Assembly (NCBI RefSeq): GCF_900142985.1 | Contig: NZ_LT670849.1 | Location: forward strand, 6,650,501-6,714,500 | Direction: 5' to 3' | DNA length: 64,000 bases | Source of the DNA: Bradyrhizobium erythrophlei | GTDB lineage: Bacteria > Pseudomonadota > Alphaproteobacteria > Rhizobiales > Xanthobacteraceae | Part shown: positions 31,058-40,219 of the stretch, piece after piece | How the letters are laid out: every line of letters starts with the position of its first letter | Position numbering within the stretch: the stretch's first letter is position 1 | The notes under the pieces: generated by a model | Database searches by the model: none | Told to the model about the DNA's origin: nothing | Seen by the model: the letters and a program-made list of their open reading frames with translations, nothing else | Translations under genes and position numbers: made by a program

Positions 31058-32656
31058 ATGCTTTATTTCACGCGGTGGAAAGCGCTGGCGATCATCCTGA
31101 CAGCGCTGGTGGTGTGCCTGTGCGCGGTGCCGAACTTCTTCCCGGAGGCGCGGGTCAAGACCTGGCCGCTATGGGCGCAGCGTCATCTGGTGCTCGGTCT
31201 CGACCTGCAAGGCGGCTCCTATCTGCTGCTCGAAGTCGATTCCAACTACATCAAAAAGACAAAGCTCGATCAGATCAGAGACGATGCGCGGCGAGCGCTG
31301 CGCGACGCGAAAATTCGGTTCTCGGGCGGCGTGGCGGTTCGGGGCGATGCGGTGGAAGCTCGCATTTCGGAACCGGCGGATGTGCCGACCGCCCTTTCCA
31401 AGTTGCGTGAACTGTCGCAGCCGCTGGGCGGCCTGTTGGGCTCAAACGGTCAACGCTCACTCGAAGTGACGGACGCTGGCAACGGGTTAATCCGTCTCAC
31501 CGTGCCGCCGGCAGCCATCACAGAGCGCATTCGGCAAACCATCGAGCAATCCATCCAGATCGTCGAAAAGCGCGTCAACGAACTCGGCACCGTTGAGCCC
31601 GTGATCCAGCGCCAGGGCACCGATCGTATTCTGGTGCAGGTGCCGGGCTTGCAGGATCCGACGCGGTTGAAGATATTGCTCGGCCAAACGGCCAATATGG
31701 AATTCCGCATGGTCGACGAGACGGTCGCACCCGATGCGGTCGCCAAGGGAACGATCCCGCAGGACGACGAACTCGTGCCGGAGGTCGGAGGGCAAAATCT
31801 GCCCCTCAAGAAGCAGGTGCTGGTTTCGGGCGGCGATCTGAGCGACGCCCAGACCGCGTTCGACCAGCGCAGCGGCGAGCCGGTCGTGAGTTTCAAATTC
31901 AATTCGTCAGGCGCGCGCAAGTTCGCGCAAGCCACGACCGAAGGTGTCGGGCAGCGCTTTGCCATCGTGCTTGACAATAAGGTGATCTCCGCTCCCGTTA
32001 TCCGCGAGCCGATCATCGGCGGGCAGGGACAGATTTCCGGCAATTTCACGGTGCAGTCCGCCAACGACCTTGCGATCCTCTTGCGCGCGGGTGCGCTGCC
32101 GGCGCCGCTGACCGTCATCGAGGAACGCACCGTGGGTCCGGGCCTCGGTCAGGACTCGATCGAAAAGGGTGAACTCGCCGCCTATGTCGGTTCGATCCTG
32201 GTCATCGTCTTCATGCTCGTGACCTATCGGCTGTTCGGGCTGTTCGCCAACATCGCGGTTGCCATCAACGTCGCCATGATCTTCGGTGTGTTGTCACTGC
32301 TCAATGCGACGCTGACGCTGCCGGGCATTGCCGGCATCGTGTTGACGGTCGGCATCGCGGTCGATTCCAACGTGCTGATCTATGAGCGCATTCGCGAAGA
32401 AATTCGCGGCGGGCGCAACGCGATTTCAGCCATCGATGCCGGCTTCAAGCGCGCGCTCGCCACTATTCTCGACTCCAACATCACCACTTTTATTGCGGCA
32501 GCCGTGCTGTTCTATATCGGTACCGGCCCGGTGCGCGGTTTTGCCGTGACGCTCGGCATCGGCATTCTCACCACGGTTTTCACCGCTTTCACGCTTACCC
32601 GGCTGATCGTGGCCTGGTGGGTACGGTGGAAGCGGCCGCAAAGCGTGCCGATCTGA
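31058..32656 (+). CDS. secD: Protein translocase subunit SecD
   Basis: 532 residues with an N-terminal membrane helix, then LVLGLDLQGGSYLLLEVD (about 45-62), the SecD signature. A large periplasmic domain (about 65-355) with the P1 region follows, then five membrane helices (about 370-520) including GIVLTVGIAVDSNVLIYERI, with the conserved Asp of the RND-type proton path. SecD uses the proton gradient to complete export through SecYEG. It ends 13 bases before secF. Confidence 0.96.
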   Translation: MLYFTRWKALAIILTALVVCLCAVPNFFPEARVKTWPLWAQRHLVLGLDLQGGSYLLLEVDSNYIKKTKLDQIRDDARRALRDAKIRFSGGVAVRGDAVEARISEPADVPTALSKLRELSQPLGGLLGSNGQRSLEVTDAGNGLIRLTVPPAAITERIRQTIEQSIQIVEKRVNELGTVEPVIQRQGTDRILVQVPGLQDPTRLKILLGQTANMEFRMVDETVAPDAVAKGTIPQDDELVPEVGGQNLPLKKQVLVSGGDLSDAQTAFDQRSGEPVVSFKFNSSGARKFAQATTEGVGQRFAIVLDNKVISAPVIREPIIGGQGQISGNFTVQSANDLAILLRAGALPAPLTVIEERTVGPGLGQDSIEKGELAAYVGSILVIVFMLVTYRLFGLFANIAVAINVAMIFGVLSLLNATLTLPGIAGIVLTVGIAVDSNVLIYERIREEIRGGRNAISAIDAGFKRALATILDSNITTFIAAAVLFYIGTGPVRGFAVTLGIGILTTVFTAFTLTRLIVAWWVRWKRPQSVPI

Positions 32657-32669
32657 GGGAAATGCGGCC

Positions 32670-33674
32670 GTGACTCACACTGTTCTGATTGGACTGGGCA
32701 TTCTGATCGTCGTGCTGACGATCGTCAGCATCTTCGGGCTGCTGCCGCCGCTGCGTATTGTCCCCGACAATACGCATTTCGATTTCACGCGTTTTCGCCG
32801 CATCAGCTTTCCGATCTCGGCGCTGCTCTCGATCGTCGCGATTACGCTGTTCTTCACCCACGGGCTGAATTTCGGCATCGACTTCAAGGGCGGTACGTTG
32901 CTCGAGGTGCAGGCCAAGTCCGGCACTGCCGATATCGCCGCGATGCGCACGGCCTTGAATGCTCTTGGTCTCGGCGACGTTCAGTTGCAGCAGTTTGGCG
33001 GCCCTGCCGACGTTCTGATCCGCGTCGCAGAGCAGCCCGGCGGCGATGCCGCACAACAGGAAGCGGTGCAGAAGGTCCGTGGCGCGCTCGGCGATGCCGT
33101 TGAATACCGTCGCGTCGAGGTGGTCGGACCGCGCGTTTCCGGCGAGCTTCTCGCTTATGGCATGCTCGGACTGATGCTCGCGATCGTCGGCATCCTGATC
33201 TATCTCTGGTTCCGCTTCGAGTGGCAGTTCGCGTTGGGCGCCATGATCGCCAACGTGCACGATATCGTGCTGACGATCGGTTTCATGTCGATCTCTCAGG
33301 TCGACTTTGACCTGACCAGCATCGCCGCGCTTTTGACCATTCTCGGCTATTCGCTGAACGATACCGTCGTCATTTACGACCGCATCCGTGAAATGCTGCG
33401 GCGTTACAAGAAAATGCCGATGCCGGAACTGCTCAACGAGTCCATCAATTCGACATTGTCGCGCTCGATCATTACCCACGTCACGGTGACGCTGGCCTTG
33501 CTCGCGCTGCTTCTGTTCGGCGGCAATGCGATCCACAGCTTTACGGCCGTGATGATGTTCGGCGTCGTGCTGGTCGGCACCTATACGTCGATCTTCATCG
33601 CCGCGCCGATCCTGATCTATCTCGGCGTTGGCACCAACCGCGCCGACGCTCCGGATACGCCTGCGAAGAAGTAA
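32670..33674 (+). CDS. secF: Protein translocase subunit SecF
   Basis: 334 residues. The start is GTG at 32670. N-terminal helix, then the SecF signature GLNFGIDFKGGTLLEVQ (about 66-82), a small periplasmic domain, and five membrane helices with GYSLNDTVVIYDRIREML (about 228-245). It pairs with SecD as a proton-driven export motor. The next gene starts five bases after the stop, so the Mth938-like gene is very likely in the same transcript. Confidence 0.95.
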   Translation: MTHTVLIGLGILIVVLTIVSIFGLLPPLRIVPDNTHFDFTRFRRISFPISALLSIVAITLFFTHGLNFGIDFKGGTLLEVQAKSGTADIAAMRTALNALGLGDVQLQQFGGPADVLIRVAEQPGGDAAQQEAVQKVRGALGDAVEYRRVEVVGPRVSGELLAYGMLGLMLAIVGILIYLWFRFEWQFALGAMIANVHDIVLTIGFMSISQVDFDLTSIAALLTILGYSLNDTVVIYDRIREMLRRYKKMPMPELLNESINSTLSRSIITHVTVTLALLALLLFGGNAIHSFTAVMMFGVVLVGTYTSIFIAAPILIYLGVGTNRADAPDTPAKK

Positions 33675-33679
33675 CAGCC

Positions 33680-34063
33680 ATGACAGACCGCTCGGATGCA
33701 CCACATCTTCCGAGATCGGCGCCGATCGATGCCTATGGCAAGGGCGGCTTCGCTTTTGCCGACATGTCGCATCGGGGCTCGCTGTTGTGCTTGCCGGATG
33801 CGATTTGGGCCTGGCCTGTAACGAGAGTGTCCGAAATCGACGAGCACACGCTGTCACGCGTATTCGCGGCGGCCAATAGAATCGACACGTTGATTATCGG
33901 AACCGGAACAGAGGTCTGGGTTGCGCCCAACCGGCTGCGCGAGGCGCTTCGCGCCGTTCATGTCGGTCTCGATTCCATGCAGACGGGACCCGCCATCCGC
34001 ACCTACAACATCATGATGGGCGAGCGGCGGCGCGTGGCTGCGGCCCTGATCGCCGTGTCATGA
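33680..34063 (+). CDS. Mth938-like domain protein (NDUFAF3-like)
   Basis: 127 residues of the Mth938/DUF498 family. GGFAFADMSHRGSLLCLPDA opens the single beta-alpha domain and TLIIGTGTEVWVAPNRLREAL (about 70-90) is the family core. The mitochondrial member NDUFAF3 is a complex I assembly factor, and its bacterial homologues are known to lie beside secD/secF, as here. Its stop overlaps the start of the next gene (ATGA), which itself resembles NDUFAF6, so the two probably act together. No catalytic residues are known. Confidence 0.85.
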   Translation: MTDRSDAPHLPRSAPIDAYGKGGFAFADMSHRGSLLCLPDAIWAWPVTRVSEIDEHTLSRVFAAANRIDTLIIGTGTEVWVAPNRLREALRAVHVGLDSMQTGPAIRTYNIMMGERRRVAAALIAVS

Positions 34064-34920
34064 ACGCCGCTGAGGACAAGAACGCGGCCGATCATTGCGC
34101 CGGGCTGGTACGGACGCACGACTTTGTCCGCTACGCGTCAACGCTGTTTTTGCCGACGCCGGAACGCCGGGCGTTACTGGCGCTCTATGCTTTCAATGTC
34201 GAGATTTGCCGCGTTCCTGCCCAGGTGAGCCAGCCGCTGCCGGGCGAAATAAGGCTGCAATGGTGGCGGGACATGCTGGCGGGCCAGGGCCACGGCGGCG
34301 TCGAGGGTAATCCCGTCGCCGCCGAAATACTGCTGGCGATCCGCAGCCACCACTTGCCGGTCGAACGGCTCTCGCGGCTGATCGAGGAGCACCAGTTCGA
34401 TCTCTACAACGATCCGATGCCGACCATGTCGGCCCTGGAAGGCTATCTCAACGACACGGTGGCGGCGCTGTTTTCGCTGGCTGCGGCGATGATGGGGCCT
34501 GCCTCCTCGGAGGTCGAACACCTGGCGCGCCATGCGGGCCTGGCGCAGGGGATGGTGCAGGTTATGGCCTCGCTGCCACTTGACGCGTCCCAGCGCCGTT
34601 TGTTCGTCCCGCGGCAAGTGCTGGCCAAACATGGTTGTGATCTTGAAGACGTCTTTGCTGGCAAGCAAACGCCGGCGCTGCGTCTAGCCCTGGACGACAT
34701 CCTGAACGACGCACGCCGTCATCTCGACACAGCCTATGGGCTTCTGGGCTCGGTTGCGCCTGACGTCCGGCCTGCTTTTCTTTCTTTGGCGCAGACCAAG
34801 CACGATCTTGCCATGTTGAAGCGGGCCGATAACGACCCCTTTGTGGTGCGGCCGGCATCTCGCTTCAAGACACTTTGGACGCTATGGCGCGCGTCGCGCT
34901 CGCGCGCTTTCGTCGGCTGA
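34060..34920 (+). CDS. Squalene/phytoene synthase-fold protein (NDUFAF6-like)
   Basis: 286 residues with the all-helical fold of squalene/phytoene synthases. The substrate-binding aspartate motifs are missing: the first DxxxD position reads YAFNVEICRV, and the second reads AQGMVQVMASLPLDASQRR. Both lines resemble the complex I assembly factor NDUFAF6, which also lacks these aspartates. An isoprenoid-synthase activity is therefore doubtful despite the usual automatic annotation. It is coupled to the Mth938-like gene by a four-base overlap, and its last 39 bases overlap the end of the convergent kinase gene. Confidence 0.8.
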   Translation: MNAAEDKNAADHCAGLVRTHDFVRYASTLFLPTPERRALLALYAFNVEICRVPAQVSQPLPGEIRLQWWRDMLAGQGHGGVEGNPVAAEILLAIRSHHLPVERLSRLIEEHQFDLYNDPMPTMSALEGYLNDTVAALFSLAAAMMGPASSEVEHLARHAGLAQGMVQVMASLPLDASQRRLFVPRQVLAKHGCDLEDVFAGKQTPALRLALDDILNDARRHLDTAYGLLGSVAPDVRPAFLSLAQTKHDLAMLKRADNDPFVVRPASRFKTLWTLWRASRSRAFVG

Positions 34921-36021
34921 TCGATTCAGATCCGTCGCTTCGAAGTTGAAGCGGTCGCGGAAATTTTTTCGGGATTCAAGAATAGCTTGCAAGAAGGCCC
35001 GGTCGGGCTCGTTCGTGATCATGGTCTCGATCAGATCGAGCTGATTGGTCGCGACCAGTTGCAAAAATTCGATGCGCGGTTTTCCGCTGGCGTCGCGCGG
35101 TAGCGCCTTGACGATCTGGATATGCTCCGGCGGTTTCGGACCTCCGGCCGCGGAAAGATCGCCCTTTAACTTGGCCTCGAGAGATGCCTGGTCGGATTCG
35201 ACGAACGCGTAGAGACCGACGCCGACGCGGCGATCGGGGAAGGCAACGATCGCAGCGTCCCGCACGGCCGGATTTTTCCGGATTTCCTCGACGAGCACTG
35301 GCGCGTCATTGACGAGACGCCTTCCACCGCCCTCACGATCGGTGAAATTGAACAGGCCGCGGGTGATGGCTTGATAGACCTTCTTGCCCGTCATCAGCCA
35401 GAGGCTTGCCGCCAACGACTTGCGCGCAAGGATCTGGAGCTCCTTCGGCGTCAGCGCCGCCGGCGCGTAGCTGCGTTTGTGCTTCAGGAGATGCCGGATG
35501 TCTTCATAGGCCAGGATGCGAAACAGGCGGCTGCGCCGCTTGAAGCAGGCGGCAAGCTGAAAGTCGGTGAGATAGGCGCGGCCGTCGCGTCCGACCAGCC
35601 AGTTCTGTTCCTTGGCGAGATCGTTATGGCAGACGCCCGCGCGATGCAGGCGTCGCAGCGCTTGCTTGGCCGAACGGAAATAGGCGACGTTGCCGGCCGG
35701 CTTGACCAGATGCAACGCCACGCCGTCGATGAAACCGCGGACCAAGGCCTGCCGGCCGCCCCAAAGCAACGTCGGTCCGACATCAAGGCCTCGCGCCACC
35801 GCCAAAGCATGCCGTTCGCGCCGGAACAAATGTCCCGCGAGCAAATAGGACCACCACGGCACCTGGTCGATCCGGCGCAGGATCGCGTCGACTTCACCAT
35901 CGGCTGTGCGGAATCGGCCGCGCTCGACGGACGAGAACACGTCGCGCTTGAGAAGAACGCCTTCGGTCCACTGCGCCGACAGGATCGCTGCGTCATCTCT
36001 TGGTAAGCCCATGATGGTCAC
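34882..36021 (-). CDS. Kinase-like protein fused to an acyl-adenylate-ligase C-terminal domain
   Basis: 379 residues with two parts. Residues about 15-215 form a protein-kinase-like domain related to lipopolysaccharide/RIO-type kinases: [14 protein letters not shown] is the catalytic loop (H-x-D-L-x4-N) and YLTDFQLA the metal-binding loop, with DFQ instead of DFG. Residues about 240-345 match the C-terminal subdomain of AMP-forming ligases: [11 protein letters not shown] and [15 protein letters not shown], the latter with the catalytic A10 Lys. The large adenylation domain is absent. The GTG start overlaps the trmFO stop by four bases, so translation is probably coupled. Substrate unknown. 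Confidence 0.8.
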   Translation of the reverse strand: MTIMGLPRDDAAILSAQWTEGVLLKRDVFSSVERGRFRTADGEVDAILRRIDQVPWWSYLLAGHLFRRERHALAVARGLDVGPTLLWGGRQALVRGFIDGVALHLVKPAGNVAYFRSAKQALRRLHRAGVCHNDLAKEQNWLVGRDGRAYLTDFQLAACFKRRSRLFRILAYEDIRHLLKHKRSYAPAALTPKELQILARKSLAASLWLMTGKKVYQAITRGLFNFTDREGGGRRLVNDAPVLVEEIRKNPAVRDAAIVAFPDRRVGVGLYAFVESDQASLEAKLKGDLSAAGGPKPPEHIQIVKALPRDASGKPRIEFLQLVATNQLDLIETMITNEPDRAFLQAILESRKNFRDRFNFEATDLNRSADESARARRAP

Positions 36022-37448
36022 GCTGCTGCGGCGAGCCGTAAGTGATCGGCAATCCAGCGATCGATATCGCTCAAGGCGCGTGCACTTAGCGCCTGGCGTT
36101 TGGCGATCGCCTTTTCGTTGCCGCGCAGGCGCGTTCCGTCCGCCTTCCGCGTCGGCGGGTTGGCCAGCGGCGGAAACAGTCCGAAATTGACGTTCATCGG
36201 CTGGAACGAGCGCGGGCCGTTGTCGATCGTCTCGATGTGGCCGCCGGTGATGTGGCCGAGCAACGATCCCAAGGCGGTAGTCGGCGGTGGCGGCGGCAGC
36301 TCACGACCTCGCGCTTCGGCCGCCGCATAAAGACCCGCGATCAGGCCGATGCCGGCGGACTCCACATAGCCTTCGCAGCCCGTCATCTGGCCAGCGAAGC
36401 GCAGGCGTGGCGCGGCCTTCAGGCGCAGTTGCGGATCGAGCAGTTTCGGTGAATTGAGGAAGGTGTTGCGATGCAGACCGCCAAGGCGCGCGAATTCGGC
36501 GTTCTCAAGTCCGGGAATCATCCGGATGATGCGCTGCTGCGCGCCGTACTTCAGCTTGGTCTGGAAGCCCACCATGTTGTAGAGCGTGCCGAGCTTGTTG
36601 TCCTGTCGCAGCTGCACGATCGCGTAGGCCTTCACGGTCGGATTGTGCGGATTGGTCAGCCCGACGGGCTTCATCGGGCCGTGACGCAGCGTCTCGACGC
36701 CACGCTCGGCCATCACCTCAATCGGAAGACATCCGTCGAAATAGGGTGTGTTGGTTTCCCAGTCCTTGAAGTCGGTCTTCTCGCCCGCAATCAGCTCCGC
36801 GACGAACGCGTCGTACTGATCCTTTGTCATCGGACAGTTGATGTAGTCGGCGCCGGTGCCGCCTGGGCCAACCTTGTCATAGCGCGACTGAAACCACGCG
36901 CTGGACATGTCGATGCTGTCGCGATGCACGATCGGCGCAATCGCGTCGAAAAACGCCAGCGCGTTCTCGTCCGTCAACGCACGGATCGCCTCCGCCAGCG
37001 GCGCCGAGGTGAGGGGGCCGGTCGCGACGATGACATTGCCCCAGTCCTCGGGCGGCAAGCCTTCGACCTCGCCGCGTCGAAGTTCGATCAGCGGGTGGTC
37101 TTCCAACGTCTTGGTGACGGCGGCCGAAAAGCCGTCGCGGTCAACCGCGAGCGCCCCACCGGCCGGGACCTGGTTCGCGTCCGCCGCCCGCATGACCAGC
37201 GATCCAAGCCGGCGCATTTCGGCATGCAGCAAGCCGACCGCGTTGTTGGCTGCATCGTCGGAGCGGAACGAATTCGAACAGACGAGCTCGGCAAAGCCCT
37301 CCGTCCGATGGGCCTCCGTCATCCGATGCGGGCGCATCTCATGGAGGACGACGCGTACGCCCGCATTCGCCGCCTGCCAGGCCGCTTCCGAGCCGGCAAG
37401 ACCGCCGCCGATGATGTGAATAGGTTCCGATGAGGGGGTGCCTGTCAT
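36018..37448 (-). CDS. trmFO: Methylenetetrahydrofolate-tRNA-(uracil-5-)-methyltransferase TrmFO
   Basis: 476 residues. The FAD-binding motif [20 protein letters not shown] is at residues 10-29, close to the usual start, so the ATG at 37448 is chosen over a 23-codon extension. Other family blocks are [39 protein letters not shown] and [20 protein letters not shown]. The enzyme makes 5-methyluridine at position 54 of tRNAs using methylene-THF and FADH2. It overlaps the downstream kinase gene by four bases. Confidence 0.95.
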   Translation of the reverse strand: MTGTPSSEPIHIIGGGLAGSEAAWQAANAGVRVVLHEMRPHRMTEAHRTEGFAELVCSNSFRSDDAANNAVGLLHAEMRRLGSLVMRAADANQVPAGGALAVDRDGFSAAVTKTLEDHPLIELRRGEVEGLPPEDWGNVIVATGPLTSAPLAEAIRALTDENALAFFDAIAPIVHRDSIDMSSAWFQSRYDKVGPGGTGADYINCPMTKDQYDAFVAELIAGEKTDFKDWETNTPYFDGCLPIEVMAERGVETLRHGPMKPVGLTNPHNPTVKAYAIVQLRQDNKLGTLYNMVGFQTKLKYGAQQRIIRMIPGLENAEFARLGGLHRNTFLNSPKLLDPQLRLKAAPRLRFAGQMTGCEGYVESAGIGLIAGLYAAAEARGRELPPPPPTTALGSLLGHITGGHIETIDNGPRSFQPMNVNFGLFPPLANPPTRKADGTRLRGNEKAIAKRQALSARALSDIDRWIADHLRLAAAA

Positions 37449-37506
37449 GCGGCACAGGTAGCGCGTTTCGCAAGCGAGTGGAATGTGCGCATCGATAGAT
37501 ACGACA

Positions 37507-37528
37507 ACGCCCGCCATGAGGCGGGCGC
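37507..37528 (-). terminator. Hairpin after the DUF1127 gene
   Basis: ACGCCCGCC and GGCGGGCG pair around ATGA, 28 bases past the DUF1127 stop on the minus strand. The strand downstream reads TTGTCGTATC, a weak T tract, so this is a possible but not strong terminator between DUF1127 and trmFO. Confidence 0.45.
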
Positions 37529-37555
37529 TATCGGCTTTGAAGTCGGCGGCTGAGA

Positions 37556-37708
37556 TCAGCCGTTGTAGTTGCCGGCCGCAACGCGCGGAATGTCCGAGCG
37601 GTCGAGGCCAATGTCGGCCAGTTCCCGATCGCTGAGCTGGGACAGCTCCGCAACGTTACGCTGATAGTCGCGGAACGCCTGGATCATTCGGATGAGCGAG
37701 AGCAGCAT
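37556..37708 (-). CDS. DUF1127 small protein
   Basis: A 50-residue protein (start [18 protein letters not shown]). The DUF1127 core is visible as [20 protein letters not shown], an Arg/Leu/Asp-rich helix-turn-helix-like pair ending [11 protein letters not shown]. Members in Agrobacterium and Rhodobacter affect phosphate uptake, RNA turnover and sRNA maturation, and are often stress-induced. AAGGAGACT precedes the ATG. The frame is too short for many gene finders. It stands alone, divergent from nothing, with about 340 bases upstream. Confidence 0.9.
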   Translation of the reverse strand: MLLSLIRMIQAFRDYQRNVAELSQLSDRELADIGLDRSDIPRVAAGNYNG

Positions 37709-38045
37709 GGTAGTCTCCTTGAATTCTTGATTCAGCTCTTAAGTTCCCGCTGAATCGTCGAGGAGAATATAGAGGTCCATGCCGCAGCGCAGAAGTCAAA
37801 ATGCTGCGATGCAGCTAATCTTTCTGTGCATAGCTAAGTAAGGATTGATTAACGGTTCGGCTTATGGCGAGCCCAGCGTGGGCCGCGAAAGGTGGGCTGT
37901 GTGGTAGCCGATTCGATCAAGAAGCCGATCTTTAGAGGTAAAACCGGCTACCTTGGCCAGTTTTCCTGACTAAATATCATCCTACGTATGCATGCCCCAT
38001 GTGCATGCCAATAACTGAACAAATAATCACTTCATTGTTGCCAGC
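37709..38045. other. Intergenic region with inverted repeats
   Basis: 337 bases without a credible gene. It holds the leader of the DUF1127 gene, an AT-richer stretch, an 8-bp inverted repeat GGTAGCCG (37903-37910) / CGGCTACC (37945-37952), and GCATGC-N7-GCATGC (near 37990-38010). A small RNA is conceivable; nothing proves one. Confidence 0.4.
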
Positions 38046-38864
38046 TTAAGGGGCGCGGGCGAGCTGAGTCGCGAAATAGGCAACGGTCTTGGCGTAGACG
38101 TCGCTTTTGTTCCATTCTTGGAGGGCTGGGAAATTCGGGCTGCCGGGCTGCCAATCCTTGCCCTTTTGCCAACCGTGGTTTTGCAGAAAATTGGCTGTGG
38201 AGGCGAGAACGTCCGCGGGGCTCTTCAGGAGGTCGCGGCGGCCATTGGAGTCAAAATCGACGGCGAACTTGATGTAGTTGGACGGCATGAACTGGGTCTG
38301 ACCGATTTCGCCGGCCCAGGCGCCGCGCATTTCGGCGGGCGTTAGATCGCCGCGGTCGATGATGCGAAGCGCATCGAGCAGTTCGCCGCGGAACATCTCG
38401 GCTCTGCGGCAGTCATAGGCCAAGGTCGCCAATGAACGCAGTGTCGGAAACTTTCCGATGTTGACGCCGAAGTCGGTCTCGAGGCCCCAGATCGCCACCA
38501 GCACTTCGCCGGGCACGCCATAGGTATCTTCGATGCGTGACAGCACCGATCCGTACTGCTTCAGCATGTTGGCGCCGCGTGTCAGGCGCGGCGGCACCAT
38601 GCGGCCGGAGAATTCCTCAAAACTCTGGCTGAAGACTTTCTGCGAGTGGTCGCGCGAAAGGACGCTCTGATCGAGGGTGATGCCGTTCAGGCCGGACGCA
38701 ATAGTCGACGGCGAGATCCCCTTCGAGGCGGCCTCGGCCTTGAAGTCGTCCAGCCAGCCCTGGAAGTTGCCGGCCCCGCACGGCACTGCTGCGCTTGCCA
38801 CCGTCGATACGACCAGGCCGAGGCCGATCGCCAGGGCGCAACCGAAAAACCGCTGATATCGCAA
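38046..38864 (-). CDS. Lytic murein transglycosylase, MltB family
   Basis: 272 residues with a Sec signal peptide (about 1-26). The MltB-type domain shows FEEFSGRMVPPRLTRGANML, then VLVAIWGLETDFGVNIGKFP with the catalytic Glu (about residue 129), YDCRRAEMFRGELLDALRI and GEIGQTQFMPSNYIKFAVD. The C-terminal block ends LQNHGWQKGKDW. There is no lipobox, so it is a soluble periplasmic form and has no peptidoglycan-binding domain. It cleaves glycan strands to 1,6-anhydro ends, which feed the recycling pathway including NagZ. Confidence 0.93.
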   Translation of the reverse strand: MRYQRFFGCALAIGLGLVVSTVASAAVPCGAGNFQGWLDDFKAEAASKGISPSTIASGLNGITLDQSVLSRDHSQKVFSQSFEEFSGRMVPPRLTRGANMLKQYGSVLSRIEDTYGVPGEVLVAIWGLETDFGVNIGKFPTLRSLATLAYDCRRAEMFRGELLDALRIIDRGDLTPAEMRGAWAGEIGQTQFMPSNYIKFAVDFDSNGRRDLLKSPADVLASTANFLQNHGWQKGKDWQPGSPNFPALQEWNKSDVYAKTVAYFATQLARAP

Positions 38865-39024
38865 CTGAATCGCCTTCCACGCTGGATAAGGGATGGGCGA
38901 TATGTCAGGCGCAACCGCGGCTAAAACAAGGCTTGCGCTGTATCGCGACAGAACGAGTGACGGACTGCCGGTGAAGCGTCAACCGGCAATCCGATCACTT
39001 TCTAACAAGCGCCTGTCCTGCCGA

Positions 39025-39954
39025 TCAAGCACCGTCCTTGCGCCGCCAGGGGAACAGGTTGGCCGGGAAATCGGCCGCTGGCCGCTTTTCGCGCGGCGGC
39101 CGGGGCGTGACAGGACGCAGATTCGGATCCGGCGCAATCACTTTGCGATAGAGATGCCAGGTCGCGTGACCGAGCAGCGGGACAACGACGGCGAGCCCGA
39201 GGAATAGCGGGATCGATCCCGCCACCAGCAACGCGGCCACGATCAAGCCCCAGGCCGCCATGGTCATGGGATTGGCGGCGACGACGCGGAGCGACGTCAC
39301 CATCGCCTCGCCGGCGCTGGCGTGCCGATCCAGCATCAGCGGGAAGGAGACCACGCTGATGCATAACGCTACGAGCGCGAACAGAAAGCCGACGCCGCAT
39401 CCGACCACGATCAGCCACCATCCCTGTGGTGTGGTCAGGACGCGCCGGGCAAAGTCCGAAATTCCAGCGACGCCCTCGTAGCCGAATGTCGCCACGTAGA
39501 TAGCCTGCGCAACCGCGATCCAGACCACGAACAAGGCCAGCAGCAGCGTACCAACGCCGAGCATGGCGCCGAATGACGGTGACGAGAAAACGTCGAGCGC
39601 ATCCCAGGCGGAAGCATTCATGCCGAGTTCGCGCCGGCGGCTGAGTTCGTAGAGGCCAAGCGCTGCAAACGGGCCGAGCAGGGCAAAGCCCGCCGCCAAG
39701 GGAAACAGCAGCGGCAGGACCGAGTAGCCCATCACCGCGCGGGCGAGGCCCAGGCCGAGGACCGGATAGATCACGCAGAGGATGATCGCGTGGCTCGGGA
39801 CTTCCTTGAAATCTTCCCAGCCGCGCCGCAACGCGTCGTGCAGATCGGACATTCCGATCCGGCGGATGACGGGACCCGTGGTGTCTTGCGCTGGCTGAGC
39901 CAGCGAAGGGGCATTGCCTTGAGAAGGGGCATTGCCTTGATATGGAGTGGCCAT
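39025..39954 (-). CDS. DUF2189 integral membrane protein
   Basis: 309 residues. A Gln/Ala/Pro-rich N-terminus with a short repeat (GNAPSQGNAPSLAQP) precedes VIRRIGMSDLHDALRRGWED (about 36-55), the typical opening of DUF2189 proteins. About six membrane helices follow, and a basic Arg/Pro-rich C-terminus ends the protein. Function is unknown; members have been linked to cytochrome oxidase subunits only by annotation. The ATG at 39954 follows GGGAGA. Confidence 0.8.
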   Translation of the reverse strand: MATPYQGNAPSQGNAPSLAQPAQDTTGPVIRRIGMSDLHDALRRGWEDFKEVPSHAIILCVIYPVLGLGLARAVMGYSVLPLLFPLAAGFALLGPFAALGLYELSRRRELGMNASAWDALDVFSSPSFGAMLGVGTLLLALFVVWIAVAQAIYVATFGYEGVAGISDFARRVLTTPQGWWLIVVGCGVGFLFALVALCISVVSFPLMLDRHASAGEAMVTSLRVVAANPMTMAAWGLIVAALLVAGSIPLFLGLAVVVPLLGHATWHLYRKVIAPDPNLRPVTPRPPREKRPAADFPANLFPWRRKDGA

Positions 39955-40219
39955 GGTCGCTATCTCCCGTGACGCGGCAGGCCGCATTCAGCGTCAAAAA
40001 AATGACGCTCGGGGCTGTCCGCAAAAACGATCGCGATCAGGCTAGACGCGAAGAAAACCGGGATGGCCATGTCGCGAACTGATGACACCATGCTACTCCG
40101 ATTTGCTCGCGTTGTCTCTCACGCTTGGGTGACGCCAGCTGGCAACATAGGCTCGCAAACATTCGCCTTAATTTGAATGGTTTTGCTGTCGCTTCGGCGG
40201 CGCAAGAGAGGACGATCAC

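Noticed and set aside
34060..34920. Carotenoid or hopanoid biosynthesis gene
   Set aside because: Fold matches phytoene/squalene synthases, but both aspartate-rich catalytic motifs are absent and no other terpene gene is adjacent.
36471..37433. 320-residue plus-strand open frame opposite trmFO
   Set aside because: Complement of a clearly real flavoenzyme gene; no family features.
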